Source: Evansella caseinilytica (GTDB taxonomy: Bacteria > Bacillota > Bacilli > Bacillales > Salisediminibacteriaceae). Taken from it: a DNA stretch of 64,000 bases. The DNA lies in contig NZ_FNPI01000013.1 of the NCBI RefSeq assembly GCF_900107275.1, positions 90,752 through 154,751 on the forward strand, in the 5' to 3' direction. Shown here piece after piece: positions 47,197 through 57,047 of the stretch. How positions within the stretch are numbered: position 1 is the stretch's first letter; every line of letters starts with the position of its first letter. The position numbers and the translations under genes are program-made. A model generated the notes under the pieces. The model made no database searches and was not told the origin of the DNA. It worked only from the letters and a program-made list of their open reading frames with translations.

Positions 47197-48105
47197 ATGA
47201 AAGTTAGTGTAATCATTCCTACCCATAACAGAGCTAAACTTGTTAAGAAAGCAGTAGAGAGCGTGTTAAATCAAACGTATAAAAATTTAGAAATTATCGT
47301 TGTATCAGACGGTTCAACAGATGATACTGACTTCGTTATTAACGAGTGTAAAAAAAGCGATCAAAGAATAAAATATATTAGCTATCATCCTGCTAAAGGT
47401 GGTAATATTGCTAGAAATATCGGAATTAAGAATGCAAAGGGAGAATTTATGGCATTCTTAGATGATGACGATGAATGGATGCCAGAAAAGCTAGAATTAC
47501 AAATTCAAGAAATGAAAAAAAATCCTAAAATCGGCCTTGTTTACACAGGTGTTGAGATTATTTATGATAAGGAAAACATTAAATATTATTCATCACCGGA
47601 AAAACAAGGGGATTTATCTGAGGAAATATTAATTACTAATTATATTGGTACGACGTCATCGGTCATGATAAAAGGAGAACTTATAAAGGAAATTGGGATG
47701 TTCGATGAATCTCTCAAAGCCTTACAGGACTATGATCTCTGGATTAGGACTTGCCAGAAAACACAAGTTGCAGCTGTAGCTAAACCTTTAGTTAAGTACT
47801 TTAACTATACTTTAAACAAACAGATATCTGATGATATAAATAAGTATGAAAATGCTATAGAATATATTGACAACAAGTATGTAGATCTCTATTCAATAGC
47901 AAGTGAAGAGATAAGAAAACAACATCAACATTCAATGACTATGTTAATTGTCAATAAAGCATTGCGTAATAAAAATGCAAAAATGGCGAGGGTTTATTTG
48001 CGAAATTCCTTATTACAACAACCTAACTTAAAAGATATCAGTATGTATTTATTATCATTTTTTAAATATGAAACTATATTAAAACTACGAACAAAGAAAA
48101 AATAA
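47197..48105 (+). CDS. Glycosyltransferase family 2
   Basis: 302-residue GT-A enzyme. VSVIIPTHNRAKLVKKAVES, IIVVSDGSTDDTDF and the metal site FLDDDDEWMPEKLE are clear; LQDYDLWIRTCQ follows. The C-terminal ~80 residues are helical and basic. A/T-rich codon use like its neighbours. Confidence 0.92.
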   Translation: MKVSVIIPTHNRAKLVKKAVESVLNQTYKNLEIIVVSDGSTDDTDFVINECKKSDQRIKYISYHPAKGGNIARNIGIKNAKGEFMAFLDDDDEWMPEKLELQIQEMKKNPKIGLVYTGVEIIYDKENIKYYSSPEKQGDLSEEILITNYIGTTSSVMIKGELIKEIGMFDESLKALQDYDLWIRTCQKTQVAAVAKPLVKYFNYTLNKQISDDINKYENAIEYIDNKYVDLYSIASEEIRKQHQHSMTMLIVNKALRNKNAKMARVYLRNSLLQQPNLKDISMYLLSFFKYETILKLRTKKK

Positions 48106-48177
48106 ATAGTAACCGGGACATCTTTGAATATAAGAGAGGGAATTTTAAAAAAAGTCTATAGGGAAGGCAGTTGAATA

Positions 48178-49236
48178 ATGAAGTATAGTTTAATACAGTA
48201 TGATGATATAAAATCTCGTAAGTTATGTGTGGAGTTTGAACGCTTTGATATCAATCTCTATCGAATAAAAGGTTCTCCGATTGTGGCTTTTTTAAGTATC
48301 TTAAAATATATAGTTACAAAAGGAAGGCCAAATTCAATAATTTTTCGTTATCTTAATGATTATCCCTCAATTATTAAAACAATTCTTAGAATGACTTCAG
48401 AAGCAACTTCAATTTTAATTTCAATGGTATTTCGAATAGATATCATTTGGATTTGTCACAATGTTGATAAAGAATCTAAAGAGTTTTACCCATTGATAAC
48501 ACGAATTAGAAGGCATCTTTTTACTAAGGCTTCAAAAAAAATATTGGTAACAGATAAGCTTTTAGTTGAAAAGGCAACAAATGTATTTAAAGATTATCGT
48601 TCAAAAATTGACTATATTTCTTTTGGCCCCAATATCCCTGCAGATGTAGGAAATGAAAAAGAGCAAAATAAAATAATACATTTTATCAATAAAATTAAGG
48701 GAGATAGTACGAAGGAAGTTATAGTTGGATTGTGTGCTTCATCTGCGAATGAAAAGAATATCTCTTATGAAAAGGCAGTTCAGTTAGTAAAAGAATCACA
48801 AAAAACAAGGTATAGATTAATCTTAATATTTGTTGGTGAAATAAATGATACGATGAGAAAAAGAAACGAGGGAGCATATGAATACTTAGATGTTCACCCG
48901 GATGTATTGATGTTTAATAAAAAATTTCAAGTGGATGAAAAGAAGATGGCACCTTATGTTGATTTTTATTGGAGAGCGTATTTAGATCAGTCTGTTCCAT
49001 TTACTGTGTATAATGCAGCGACTATAGGAAAGCCTATATTAACAACAAATGTTGGTTTTTTGGGTGAAATGGTAAACGAGTACAGAATTGGGATAACAAT
49101 TTATAATTATAATAACATAGAGGCAATCTTAGATGAATTAAAAACTTGGAATAAAGGGAAATTAAAGAGTTTTTTACATGAAAGCAATTGGGAAACTGCA
49201 GCTAAAAGACTTTATAATTGCATAATTAGTGAATAA
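48178..49236 (+). CDS. GT-B type glycosyltransferase, weakly assigned
   Basis: 352 residues. The architecture resembles family 4 or related GT-B transferases: an N-terminal half with a WICHNVDKESKEFYP segment that recalls the acceptor-side His-Asn motif of these enzymes, ILVTDKLLVEKA, and a C-terminal donor-binding half (YNAATIGKPILTTNVGFLGE) that matches the usual xGxPxxxxxxG pattern. The exact family was not recognised. Strongly A/T-rich. No closely spaced partner; ATG with GGAAGGCAG upstream. Confidence 0.7.
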   Translation: MKYSLIQYDDIKSRKLCVEFERFDINLYRIKGSPIVAFLSILKYIVTKGRPNSIIFRYLNDYPSIIKTILRMTSEATSILISMVFRIDIIWICHNVDKESKEFYPLITRIRRHLFTKASKKILVTDKLLVEKATNVFKDYRSKIDYISFGPNIPADVGNEKEQNKIIHFINKIKGDSTKEVIVGLCASSANEKNISYEKAVQLVKESQKTRYRLILIFVGEINDTMRKRNEGAYEYLDVHPDVLMFNKKFQVDEKKMAPYVDFYWRAYLDQSVPFTVYNAATIGKPILTTNVGFLGEMVNEYRIGITIYNYNNIEAILDELKTWNKGKLKSFLHESNWETAAKRLYNCIISE

Positions 49237-49294
49237 AAAAGAGAAAGTAAACAAGTTTTTTTGCTAAAATTCACAAAAAAAGAAGTTGATAATA

Positions 49295-50425
49295 TTGAAA
49301 AAAATTTTTATCCTGTATAACTCACTAAATCATATTTTATTTTTTTTATCAATTATGTTTTTATTAGTATATAACGTAAGTGGGAAAGATTTGTTTCTCC
49401 AAACCACTATATTTATTGGGATTATTATTTTGTTAAGGTATATTTTAGTGAAAAGTAATAGAGGCTTTCTAATAGTATTTGTTTGTGCCTCATTGTTTGT
49501 GTTCATTAATGTAAAATTTTTAGCTTACAATGAACTATCATCTAGCTTATTTATATCAATGGCTTTGCTATTCTCCCAATTAGGTTTAGCATTCTATGTG
49601 ATTAAAGGGAAGTATAGTGATGTAATATTGATGTTTTATTTATACTTAGCATCTTTCTATTTACTTTTACAATATGTTAAAGGAGTTCACCCCAGTGACA
49701 TCATTATATGGAGCGAGAATATTGTAAACTTTATTGTACTATCTTTAACAATAGCAGTCTATTTATCAAGGTACTTAAAAAAGAAAAAGATAATAATCCA
49801 CCCAGCAATGATAGGGTTAATTGTCGGGTTTTGGAGTACTGGCAGGTCAGGTATTATAGCGACACTATTACTATTATTTATCGTGATGATTTACAAATAT
49901 AGTACTAAACAAAAATATATTATGATGCTATTTTTTGGTTGTATTTTACTTTTCTTCACGCAACCAGTAATAAAAAAGTTAGTAAGTCTTGGGAACAACA
50001 TTGCTACAAGAGGGGGGACAAGAGAAGGGTTATCCAATAATATTAGAATTGAAATATGGAGAGATTACCTAAATAGTATAGATATAAAAAGTTTTTTATT
50101 TGGTTTTAACACAAATAATCAGCATATATTTTATGGGTTCCGTGATTTGCATAATAGCTTTTTAGATGGACACTATCAATTTGGAATTTTTATGGTATTG
50201 ATCTATCTTTTATTAATAGTGGCTTGTGTCAAGCTAATTTTATCTAAAGAGTACTATCCTGTATTACTTTTAATAATTTTTTTATTAAGAGGAACTACAG
50301 ATACTGTAATTTTTACCGGTAGATTCGATTTTATATTTATGGCGATTTTATTGTACTACTTTATTTTTTACCGTGAAATGAAGGTACAGAGAGATTTACA
50401 ATTAAAAAATTTGCAATCACAGTAA
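49295..50425 (+). CDS. Polysaccharide polymerase, Wzy-like
   Basis: About 376 residues with 9-11 hydrophobic segments and a larger extracytoplasmic loop carrying STRSNNIRIEIWRD-like and FGFRDLHNSFLDGHYQFG-like features (observed: NNIRIEIWRDYL and LHNSFLDGHYQFGIF), the latter being the WaaL/Wzy type His-Asn loop. The start is unclear: TTG 49295 has AGAAG ten bases upstream, TTG 49286 is an alternative. It would link repeat units outside the membrane. It is the only polymerase candidate in the cluster. Confidence 0.8.
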   Translation: MKKIFILYNSLNHILFFLSIMFLLVYNVSGKDLFLQTTIFIGIIILLRYILVKSNRGFLIVFVCASLFVFINVKFLAYNELSSSLFISMALLFSQLGLAFYVIKGKYSDVILMFYLYLASFYLLLQYVKGVHPSDIIIWSENIVNFIVLSLTIAVYLSRYLKKKKIIIHPAMIGLIVGFWSTGRSGIIATLLLLFIVMIYKYSTKQKYIMMLFFGCILLFFTQPVIKKLVSLGNNIATRGGTREGLSNNIRIEIWRDYLNSIDIKSFLFGFNTNNQHIFYGFRDLHNSFLDGHYQFGIFMVLIYLLLIVACVKLILSKEYYPVLLLIIFLLRGTTDTVIFTGRFDFIFMAILLYYFIFYREMKVQRDLQLKNLQSQ

Positions 50426-50452
50426 CGAAAAAAATGGGGTTAGGGTGATGTC

Positions 50453-51532
50453 ATGAGTGAATATACAGTTTATTCAATTAGTACGGTTTTCCATTTAATG
50501 ATGAGCAAACTTTATATGAAAAAGAGCAATTCTCCCTCAATTGTTATCTGTCAAGCAATCAACCCTATAATTTCTGAAATAATAAGGGAAGATAATGATT
50601 TTTCAGATTATCTTGTTATTAAAAGGGTTAAAAGATCAAAAAACAAGCTAATATCTGCGCTTAAAAATCGAAGTAATATACAAAAAGTAAAAAAATTTAT
50701 AAACCAACGTACTATAGAGAGAGCTATCATTTTCAAAGATAATGACTTAATTAATCAATCAATTACAGATATTGCTGTCAAAAAAGGTGCAAAAGTAACT
50801 TTAATGGAAGAAGGGTTAGGTCTATATAAAAAACCTCAAGAAGGCTTAGTCTATCACAGGCAAAATTGGATTAAAAAAAATCTATTTTCATATCCTATGT
50901 ACCGTAATAAGTCTCAAGGGATGTATCCTATTGTTAATGAAATTGTTGCTAATAATCCGCAACTTTTACCAAGCGAAAAAATAATAAATAAGAAAGTTGT
51001 AGAGGAAAAGTTTGATCAATTATCACGAGTAGAAATAGGTGAATTATACAATTATTTCAATATAAATGATATACAGTTCTCTCCTCTAGTTGAAAAAAGG
51101 AAGGTAGTTTTATATATAGGGCAACCATTTTCTGAGTTCCGTTCTCTATCGCTACAATATGAACAGAAGGGGTTGGCAGCTGTATTTAGTCACTTGCTAA
51201 AGGATAAAGACATCTATGTTTTGGTAAAGCCTCACCCAAGTGAAGATATACGAAAGTATGAACCATACATAAAAGATGATTTAGTAGAGTTATTCACAGA
51301 GTACCATGTTCCGGCTGAACTTATTCCTGCAATACTCGACATTGATTTAGTATTAACCGGTTATTCTTCTGCCTGCTACTATATAAATAAATGGTACAAT
51401 ATAAGGTCACTTTCACTTTATAATATTTTTTTTACTGAACATTCTAATGGTTGGATTTTTAAAGAAAAAATAGAGCCGATATATAATATGAAATTAATTA
51501 ACAATATTACTGAATTAGACGCTTATTTATAA
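50453..51532 (+). CDS. Polysialyltransferase-like glycosyltransferase
   Basis: 359 residues. It carries all three short motifs of bacterial sialyl- and polysialyltransferases (GT52/GT38-like): an acidic pair plus glycine in LMEEGLGLYK, His-Pro in VKPHPSEDIRKY, and a Ser pair in TGYSSACYYI. It directly precedes neuB-neuC-neuA, so CMP-sialic acid is the likely donor. Whether it adds one residue or a chain cannot be told. ATG follows TTAGGGTGATGTC. Confidence 0.75.
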   Translation: MSEYTVYSISTVFHLMMSKLYMKKSNSPSIVICQAINPIISEIIREDNDFSDYLVIKRVKRSKNKLISALKNRSNIQKVKKFINQRTIERAIIFKDNDLINQSITDIAVKKGAKVTLMEEGLGLYKKPQEGLVYHRQNWIKKNLFSYPMYRNKSQGMYPIVNEIVANNPQLLPSEKIINKKVVEEKFDQLSRVEIGELYNYFNINDIQFSPLVEKRKVVLYIGQPFSEFRSLSLQYEQKGLAAVFSHLLKDKDIYVLVKPHPSEDIRKYEPYIKDDLVELFTEYHVPAELIPAILDIDLVLTGYSSACYYINKWYNIRSLSLYNIFFTEHSNGWIFKEKIEPIYNMKLINNITELDAYL

Positions 51533-51600
51533 AAACTAATTATGCAGAGCTAATTAAAATAATTCGGAGTAGGTAGGTAAATAAAAAAGGAGCGATTACT

Positions 51601-52641
51601 ATGCACAAGACGATTCACATTGGAAATCGGAAAGTTGGATATTATCACCCTCCCCTTGTAATTGCAGAGATTGGGATTAATCATGGAGGTTCTTTAGACG
51701 TAGCATATGAAATGGTCGATGCAGCACACCGCGCTGGAGCAGAGGTTGTTAAACACCAAACGCACGTAGTAGAAGACGAGATGAGCCAAGAGGCGAAAAA
51801 TGTAATCCCCGGTAATACGGACATGTCCATCTATGATGTGATGGCAAGTTGCGCTTTAAATGAAACTGATGAACTCAAATTGAAAGATTATGTTGAAAGC
51901 AAAGGAATGACCTTTATAAGTACTCCATTCTCTCGTGCAGCAGCTGATCGTTTAGAAAAAATGGGCGTTGTTGCATACAAGATTGGTTCAGGCGAAATGA
52001 ATAATTATCCACTATTAGAACACATCGCATCATTTGGAAAACCTATGGTTGTTTCTACGGGAATGAATGGCATTGAAAGTGTGAAAAAAGCGGTGAAAAT
52101 CCTTGAAGATCGTCAAGTTGAATATGCTCTGCTGCATACAACCAATTTATATCCAACCCCGCCACGATTAGTGAGGCTAGGCGCAATGGTCGAATTACAG
52201 GAGGCTTTCCCAGGAACGGTGGTCGGTTTGTCAGACCATACATTAAACAATAACGCATGCATTGCTGCAGTTGGGCTAGGGGCTTCCATATTGGAACGCC
52301 ACTTTACTGACTCCCTTGATCGGGAAGGGCCGGATATTTCATGTTCAATGACCCCAGAGCAATTAAAGGAGCTAATTGTTGCATCGAACGAGGTACAACA
52401 AATGCGAGGGGGGAAAAAGGAGCCTGCCCCTGAGGAACAAGTCACCATTGATTTTGCCTTCGCGACGGTTGTCGCAATCCAACCTATTCAAGCAGGCGAC
52501 GTGTTAACAAAAGAAAATATTTGGGTGAAACGACCGGGAACTGGTGAAATTAAAGCTGAATTTTACAATGACCTACTAGGAAAACAAGCAAAAGTAGATA
52601 TCGAAAACGATCATCATTTGTCTTGGATAGATGTTGAATAG
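51601..52641 (+). CDS. neuB: N-acetylneuraminate (or related nonulosonate) synthase NeuB
   Basis: Condenses N-acetylmannosamine-type sugars with phosphoenolpyruvate to form sialic acid. 346 residues: a TIM barrel ([16 protein letters not shown] at 21-36, [60 protein letters not shown]) followed by a SAF antifreeze-like domain (about 285-340). ATG follows AAAAAGGAGCGATTACT. Base composition is less A/T-rich than the genes just upstream. Confidence 0.95.
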   Translation: MHKTIHIGNRKVGYYHPPLVIAEIGINHGGSLDVAYEMVDAAHRAGAEVVKHQTHVVEDEMSQEAKNVIPGNTDMSIYDVMASCALNETDELKLKDYVESKGMTFISTPFSRAAADRLEKMGVVAYKIGSGEMNNYPLLEHIASFGKPMVVSTGMNGIESVKKAVKILEDRQVEYALLHTTNLYPTPPRLVRLGAMVELQEAFPGTVVGLSDHTLNNNACIAAVGLGASILERHFTDSLDREGPDISCSMTPEQLKELIVASNEVQQMRGGKKEPAPEEQVTIDFAFATVVAIQPIQAGDVLTKENIWVKRPGTGEIKAEFYNDLLGKQAKVDIENDHHLSWIDVE

Positions 52642-52654
52642 TCGGGTGATAACG

Positions 52655-53815
52655 ATGAAAAGGGTAGTTTTTTTAACAGGTACGAGAGCTGATTATGGAA
52701 AACTTAAGTCGTTAATTCAAAAAGTCGAGAGTCAACACGGGTTTGAAGGCTATATTTTTGTTACTGGTATGCACATGATATCCAAATACGGATCTACTTA
52801 CCGGGAAATTGAACGTGATGGTTTTGAGAATATTTATAAATATATTAACCAAAAGCTCGGAGTTGGTATGGATATCGCATTGAGCAATACAATTTTAGGG
52901 TTTAGCAATTACATTAATGAAATTCAGCCGGATATTATCGTCATTCATGGAGATCGCTTAGAGGCATTAGCTGGCGCAATTGTTGGGTCATTTAACAATA
53001 TTAAAGTCATTCATATTGAAGGTGGAGAAATCTCTGGAACGATTGATGAGTCGATTCGCCATGCCGTGACAAAACTCTCCCACTTTCACCTTGTCGCCAA
53101 TGAAGAAGCAAAAGCTCGAGTCATGCAATTAGGGGAATCAGAGGACTCTATTTTTATCATCGGTTCTCCTGACATTGATGTGATGTTTTCAAAGGATTTG
53201 CCATCCATCCATAAAGCAAAAGAACGATATCAGATTTTCTTCAGGGAGTATGGGATCTTTATGTATCACCCCGTGACAACTGAGGTTCATCTGTTACGCG
53301 ACCATATAAAAAGTGTGGTACAAGCCCTATTAGCGTCTAATCGAAACTATGTCGTCGTGTACCCAAACAATGATGAAGGCACATCGATCATTTTAGAGGA
53401 AATTCAAGCGTTAGAGAATCATGAGAGATTCAGAGTGTTTCCTTCGATTCGGTTCGAGTATTTCTTAACGTTACTCAAGCATTCGAAATTTATCATTGGT
53501 AATTCGAGTGCGGGAATTAGAGAAAGTGGTGTTTATAGCATCCCAGCTATTGATATCGGCTCTAGACAAAAAGGTAGATACAATCAGACGAAGAAAGAAC
53601 ATATTATCCACGTGAATGAAATGGTTGATGAGATTTTAGAGGCGATTAATCAGGCAGAAGCAATGATTGTCAAAACGAGTAGTCTGTTCGGGGATGGTCG
53701 AAGTACCGAACGCTTTATACATCTGTTACAGCAGGAGAAGATTTGGGACCAATCCCCACAAAAGTCCTTTCAAGATATAAAAGTGCCACTCGCAGGCATG
53801 CATAGAGGAGGGTAA
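52655..53815 (+). CDS. neuC: UDP-GlcNAc 2-epimerase (hydrolysing) NeuC
   Basis: Produces the ManNAc-type precursor for NeuB from UDP-GlcNAc. About 386 residues from ATG 52655, with CGGGTGATAACG upstream; ATG 52631 lies inside neuB. VVFLTGTRADYGKLKSLI, IVIHGDRLEALAGA, HIEGGEISGTIDESIRHAVT and the late NSSAGIRESGVYSIPAI motif identify the WecB/NeuC epimerase family. Followed after one base by neuA. Confidence 0.94.
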   Translation: MKRVVFLTGTRADYGKLKSLIQKVESQHGFEGYIFVTGMHMISKYGSTYREIERDGFENIYKYINQKLGVGMDIALSNTILGFSNYINEIQPDIIVIHGDRLEALAGAIVGSFNNIKVIHIEGGEISGTIDESIRHAVTKLSHFHLVANEEAKARVMQLGESEDSIFIIGSPDIDVMFSKDLPSIHKAKERYQIFFREYGIFMYHPVTTEVHLLRDHIKSVVQALLASNRNYVVVYPNNDEGTSIILEEIQALENHERFRVFPSIRFEYFLTLLKHSKFIIGNSSAGIRESGVYSIPAIDIGSRQKGRYNQTKKEHIIHVNEMVDEILEAINQAEAMIVKTSSLFGDGRSTERFIHLLQQEKIWDQSPQKSFQDIKVPLAGMHRGG

Positions 53816-53816
53816 A

Positions 53817-54545
53817 ATGTACAAAGGAAAACGATTCCTTGCTTTAATACCTGCTAGGGGTGGAAGTAAAGGAATACCTGGTAAAAATTTAGTCGAAGTC
53901 CAAGGAAAGAGTTTAATTCAGTATTCGATTGAAGCAGCCAAGAAGTCGAACTACATCGACCAAGTGGTTGTTAGTACGGATTCAGAAGAGATCCAATCGG
54001 TAGCCATGCAACTGGGAGCGAAGGTTCCTTTCTTACGTCCGCCTTCCTTGGCAACAGATACAAGCAAAACAATCGATGCCGTAGTGTATACAGTGGATAA
54101 ACTGAAGGAAGTGGATGAATACTTTGACTACGTAGCCCTTTTACAACCGACCCAGCCTTTACGGCAGCCATTTCACATTGATGAGGCAATTGAAGCATTA
54201 GTAGGCAAAAGCCTTGAGGCGATTGTCAGTGTATCCCCTGTCCAAGAGCATCCTCTCTTAATGAGAACGATGAATGAGGATGGGTCCCTTCAACCGTTTA
54301 TGAAAACACCTAGCACGGTAAGGAGACAAGATTTTACGAAAGTCTATCGTGTAAACGGGGCAATCTATATCGCTAAAATAGACGAATCTCTAAGAGACAG
54401 AAGCTTAAATGACATTGAAAATTCGTATGTGATGTCTGAAGAATACGATGCAGATATTGACGTACCGTTTGATTTAGAAGTGTTTAAACTTAAGTTGGTG
54501 CACTTACAAAAGAAAATTAGCGGAGGAATTAAATGTATACATTAA
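53817..54545 (+). CDS. neuA: CMP-N-acetylneuraminate cytidylyltransferase NeuA
   Basis: Activates sialic acid with CTP. 242 residues. LIPARGGSKGIPGKNLVEVQ is the CTP-binding P-loop-like motif; VVVSTDSEEIQSVA, ALLQPTQPLRQPFHID and VYRVNGAIYIAK follow. ATG after GAGGAGGGTAAA. It overlaps the pyruvyltransferase gene by 13 bases, consistent with one transcript. Confidence 0.95.
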   Translation: MYKGKRFLALIPARGGSKGIPGKNLVEVQGKSLIQYSIEAAKKSNYIDQVVVSTDSEEIQSVAMQLGAKVPFLRPPSLATDTSKTIDAVVYTVDKLKEVDEYFDYVALLQPTQPLRQPFHIDEAIEALVGKSLEAIVSVSPVQEHPLLMRTMNEDGSLQPFMKTPSTVRRQDFTKVYRVNGAIYIAKIDESLRDRSLNDIENSYVMSEEYDADIDVPFDLEVFKLKLVHLQKKISGGIKCIH

Positions 54546-55699
54546 GCGTACTACATATTGCTAGTTTTCATGGCAATATTGGTGATAATGCAAATCATAA
54601 CGGATTTCGTAAGATGTTAAGAAAGTATTATCCTGGCAACATCACTTTTGATGAAATCGAGATGCGTGAATTTTATCAATCATGGAATATACGAAACTTT
54701 AATAGTGAGGAATTTATTGTAACATGCAATGACTATGACTTAGTCGTTATTGGTGGCGGCAATTTCTTCGAGTTAAAATGGGACTATTCTGTCACGGGAA
54801 CGACAGTGAATATGAGCAATGAAACGTTAGAAAAGATTCAAACGCCTATTTTCTTTAACGCACTCGGGTGTGATATCGCGAAAGGAGCTTCGCGCGAGGC
54901 GATTGAAAAGTTTAAGAGATTTCTAGACTACTCCCTACAGTCACCAAGAATTTTAATTTCCTTACGTAACGATGGTTCCTATAAAACGGTTCAGACATTA
55001 TACGGAGCAGACTATGCCAAGCGGATTCCTGTAGTACCAGATGGGGCGTTTTTTATGGAAGTCGAAGAAAGAGAATATAATGAGGTTGTCACGAATGAGA
55101 AGCTGATCGGGTTAAATATTGTCTCCGACATGAGTGATTTGCGCTTTGATTCAACTAAGGAGAAGAAAATTTCATATGATGAGTATTTGCACCAAATGGG
55201 GAAAGTGATCAATGCGTTTTTAATGAGCAATAACCAATATACCCTGTTGTTGTTCCCACACATCTATAGTGACTTGAAAGCTATATATGATTTGATGATC
55301 CACATTGACGATCGTCTATTACGAACTCGAATCAAAGTAGCTCCACTATTAACAGGCTCAGGATCAGAGGAATATATTTTTGGATTGTATAAAAAGTGTC
55401 AAGTTGTCATGGGAATGAGATTTCATAGCAATGTTTGCGCAATCGCTCACAACATTCCCACCATTGGTCTGTCTAGTTATAAGAAAATTGATGATCTTTA
55501 TGAAGAATTAAAGCTTGGAAATAGGATTGTTCACGTAAATCAAGAAGGCTTTCAAAACAAGCTGTCAAATGAATTAATCAGAGTGCTTAAAGAGTCAGAT
55601 CTTATTAAAAATATTTATATAGAAGTCAATAAGGATATTCTTCAAAGGGGACAAGTCTTTTATCAGGAAATGATGAATTGGTTAATGAAACGAATATAG
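54533..55699 (+). CDS. Polysaccharide pyruvyl transferase family protein
   Basis: 388 residues of the PS_pyruv_trans family, related to CsaB and WcaK, which add pyruvate ketals to sugars. HIASFHGNIGDNANHNGF holds the conserved GNxGD-like motif, VVIGGGNFFELKWDYS follows, then LRNDGSYKT, PVVPDGAFFME, and GMRFHSNVCAIAHNIPTIGL. ATG after AGCGGAGGAATTAA. Pyruvylation would add negative charge to the polymer; the target sugar is unknown. Confidence 0.88.
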   Translation: MYTLSVLHIASFHGNIGDNANHNGFRKMLRKYYPGNITFDEIEMREFYQSWNIRNFNSEEFIVTCNDYDLVVIGGGNFFELKWDYSVTGTTVNMSNETLEKIQTPIFFNALGCDIAKGASREAIEKFKRFLDYSLQSPRILISLRNDGSYKTVQTLYGADYAKRIPVVPDGAFFMEVEEREYNEVVTNEKLIGLNIVSDMSDLRFDSTKEKKISYDEYLHQMGKVINAFLMSNNQYTLLLFPHIYSDLKAIYDLMIHIDDRLLRTRIKVAPLLTGSGSEEYIFGLYKKCQVVMGMRFHSNVCAIAHNIPTIGLSSYKKIDDLYEELKLGNRIVHVNQEGFQNKLSNELIRVLKESDLIKNIYIEVNKDILQRGQVFYQEMMNWLMKRI

Positions 55700-55757
55700 T
55701 TATAAAAAAGAAAGCTAACCTTTGATTAAAGTAGATGATATTAAGGAGCAATCTACT

Positions 55758-57047
55758 ATGTTCTCCAAGCTAAAAAATAATAAGTTTCTCAAAAATTCTA
55801 TACTGTATACAATAGGTTCCATGATGACACCGTTAATTAGTTTTATTATGCTCCCGATATATACTAACTATTTAACACCAGCCGAATATGGTGTTATGAC
55901 GACGGTTCAAACTTTGGTGGGAATGTTCCAAGTTTTATTGGTATTATCTTTGCAAGGAGCAGTGACTAGGTTTTATTATGATTATCTTGGGGACCCTAAT
56001 AAACTAAAAGAATATCTAGGGTCTATTTACAGTTTTGTTTTTTTATTTTCAACTATAAGTGCGGTAGTGTTGATATTGATGTCAAAGCAAATTGGATCAT
56101 TTTTATTTAGTTCCATTCCGATAAACCCTTTTTATTATTACATGATAGGTTTGTCATGGTTAAATGCACTATTTGCACTGCCAATGTCATTGTTAAGGGC
56201 ACAAGAACGAGCAAGCTTCTTTGTCATGGTTAATATAATCAAATCTCTTTTAGTAATGTTATTGAGTGCATACTTTATCATTGTTCGGCACTTTGGTGCA
56301 GAAAGTGCCCTAATGTCTCAATTGTGTATCACAGGGGTTGTTGTACTATTTTTATTTTTTAAGCAAAAGCCGTTTATAAAGTTAAATCTTAATTCTATTT
56401 ATATTAAATATAGCCTGATGTTTAGCATACCTATGTTACCTCACATTGCAAGTGGATGGATCATTAAATCCTCAGATAGAATTATTTTAGAAAAATTTGT
56501 AGATCTTAATGAAATTGGAATTTACTCATTGGCTGCTCAAGTCTCAATGGTACTTGCATTGTTTTATCAAGGGGTCAATAATGCACTAGCTCCTAGATAT
56601 ACAAAGTTAAGAAAAGACAACAAACATGATGATGCAAATAAATTATTAAAGACTTTCTTTTTTATCGTTTTGTCTTTTGGAATCATTGCAATTCCAATTG
56701 CAATGATAGGGGCTAAAATACTATCAAGTGATGCTTATAATTCTGCAATATGGCTAATTCCTTTTTTAATTATTGGTCAAATGATTAAGGGTTTTTATTT
56801 TATACCAGTGGCAAACTTATTTTATTACAAGAAGACACGTTCAATTGCTTCTAGTAGTACTATTGCTGCTCTCATAAATATAATTATTAACTTTATGTTA
56901 ATTCCTATTATTGGAATTTTCGGTGCTGTAATATCTACAATTGTAGCTGAATTAGCACGTATGCTTTTAATTTATCGTGGAAGTAGTGAAGTTAAAAGTG
57001 AAACTACAGTTTCTAGTTTAAATAAAGAGAGGGAGGTTATAAAATGA
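55758..57047 (+). CDS. Polysaccharide flippase, Wzx-like
   Basis: MATE-like/PST family exporter of lipid-linked repeat units, about 429 residues and 12-14 helices. ATG 55758 chosen for the AAGGAG nine bases upstream; the frame is open to TTG 55722. The N-terminal ILYTIGSMMTPLISFIMLPI and YTNYLTPAEYGVMTTVQTLV are characteristic of Wzx. It pairs functionally with the Wzy-like gene at 49295. ATGA overlap with the epimerase gene downstream. Confidence 0.9.
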   Translation: MFSKLKNNKFLKNSILYTIGSMMTPLISFIMLPIYTNYLTPAEYGVMTTVQTLVGMFQVLLVLSLQGAVTRFYYDYLGDPNKLKEYLGSIYSFVFLFSTISAVVLILMSKQIGSFLFSSIPINPFYYYMIGLSWLNALFALPMSLLRAQERASFFVMVNIIKSLLVMLLSAYFIIVRHFGAESALMSQLCITGVVVLFLFFKQKPFIKLNLNSIYIKYSLMFSIPMLPHIASGWIIKSSDRIILEKFVDLNEIGIYSLAAQVSMVLALFYQGVNNALAPRYTKLRKDNKHDDANKLLKTFFFIVLSFGIIAIPIAMIGAKILSSDAYNSAIWLIPFLIIGQMIKGFYFIPVANLFYYKKTRSIASSSTIAALINIIINFMLIPIIGIFGAVISTIVAELARMLLIYRGSSEVKSETTVSSLNKEREVIK

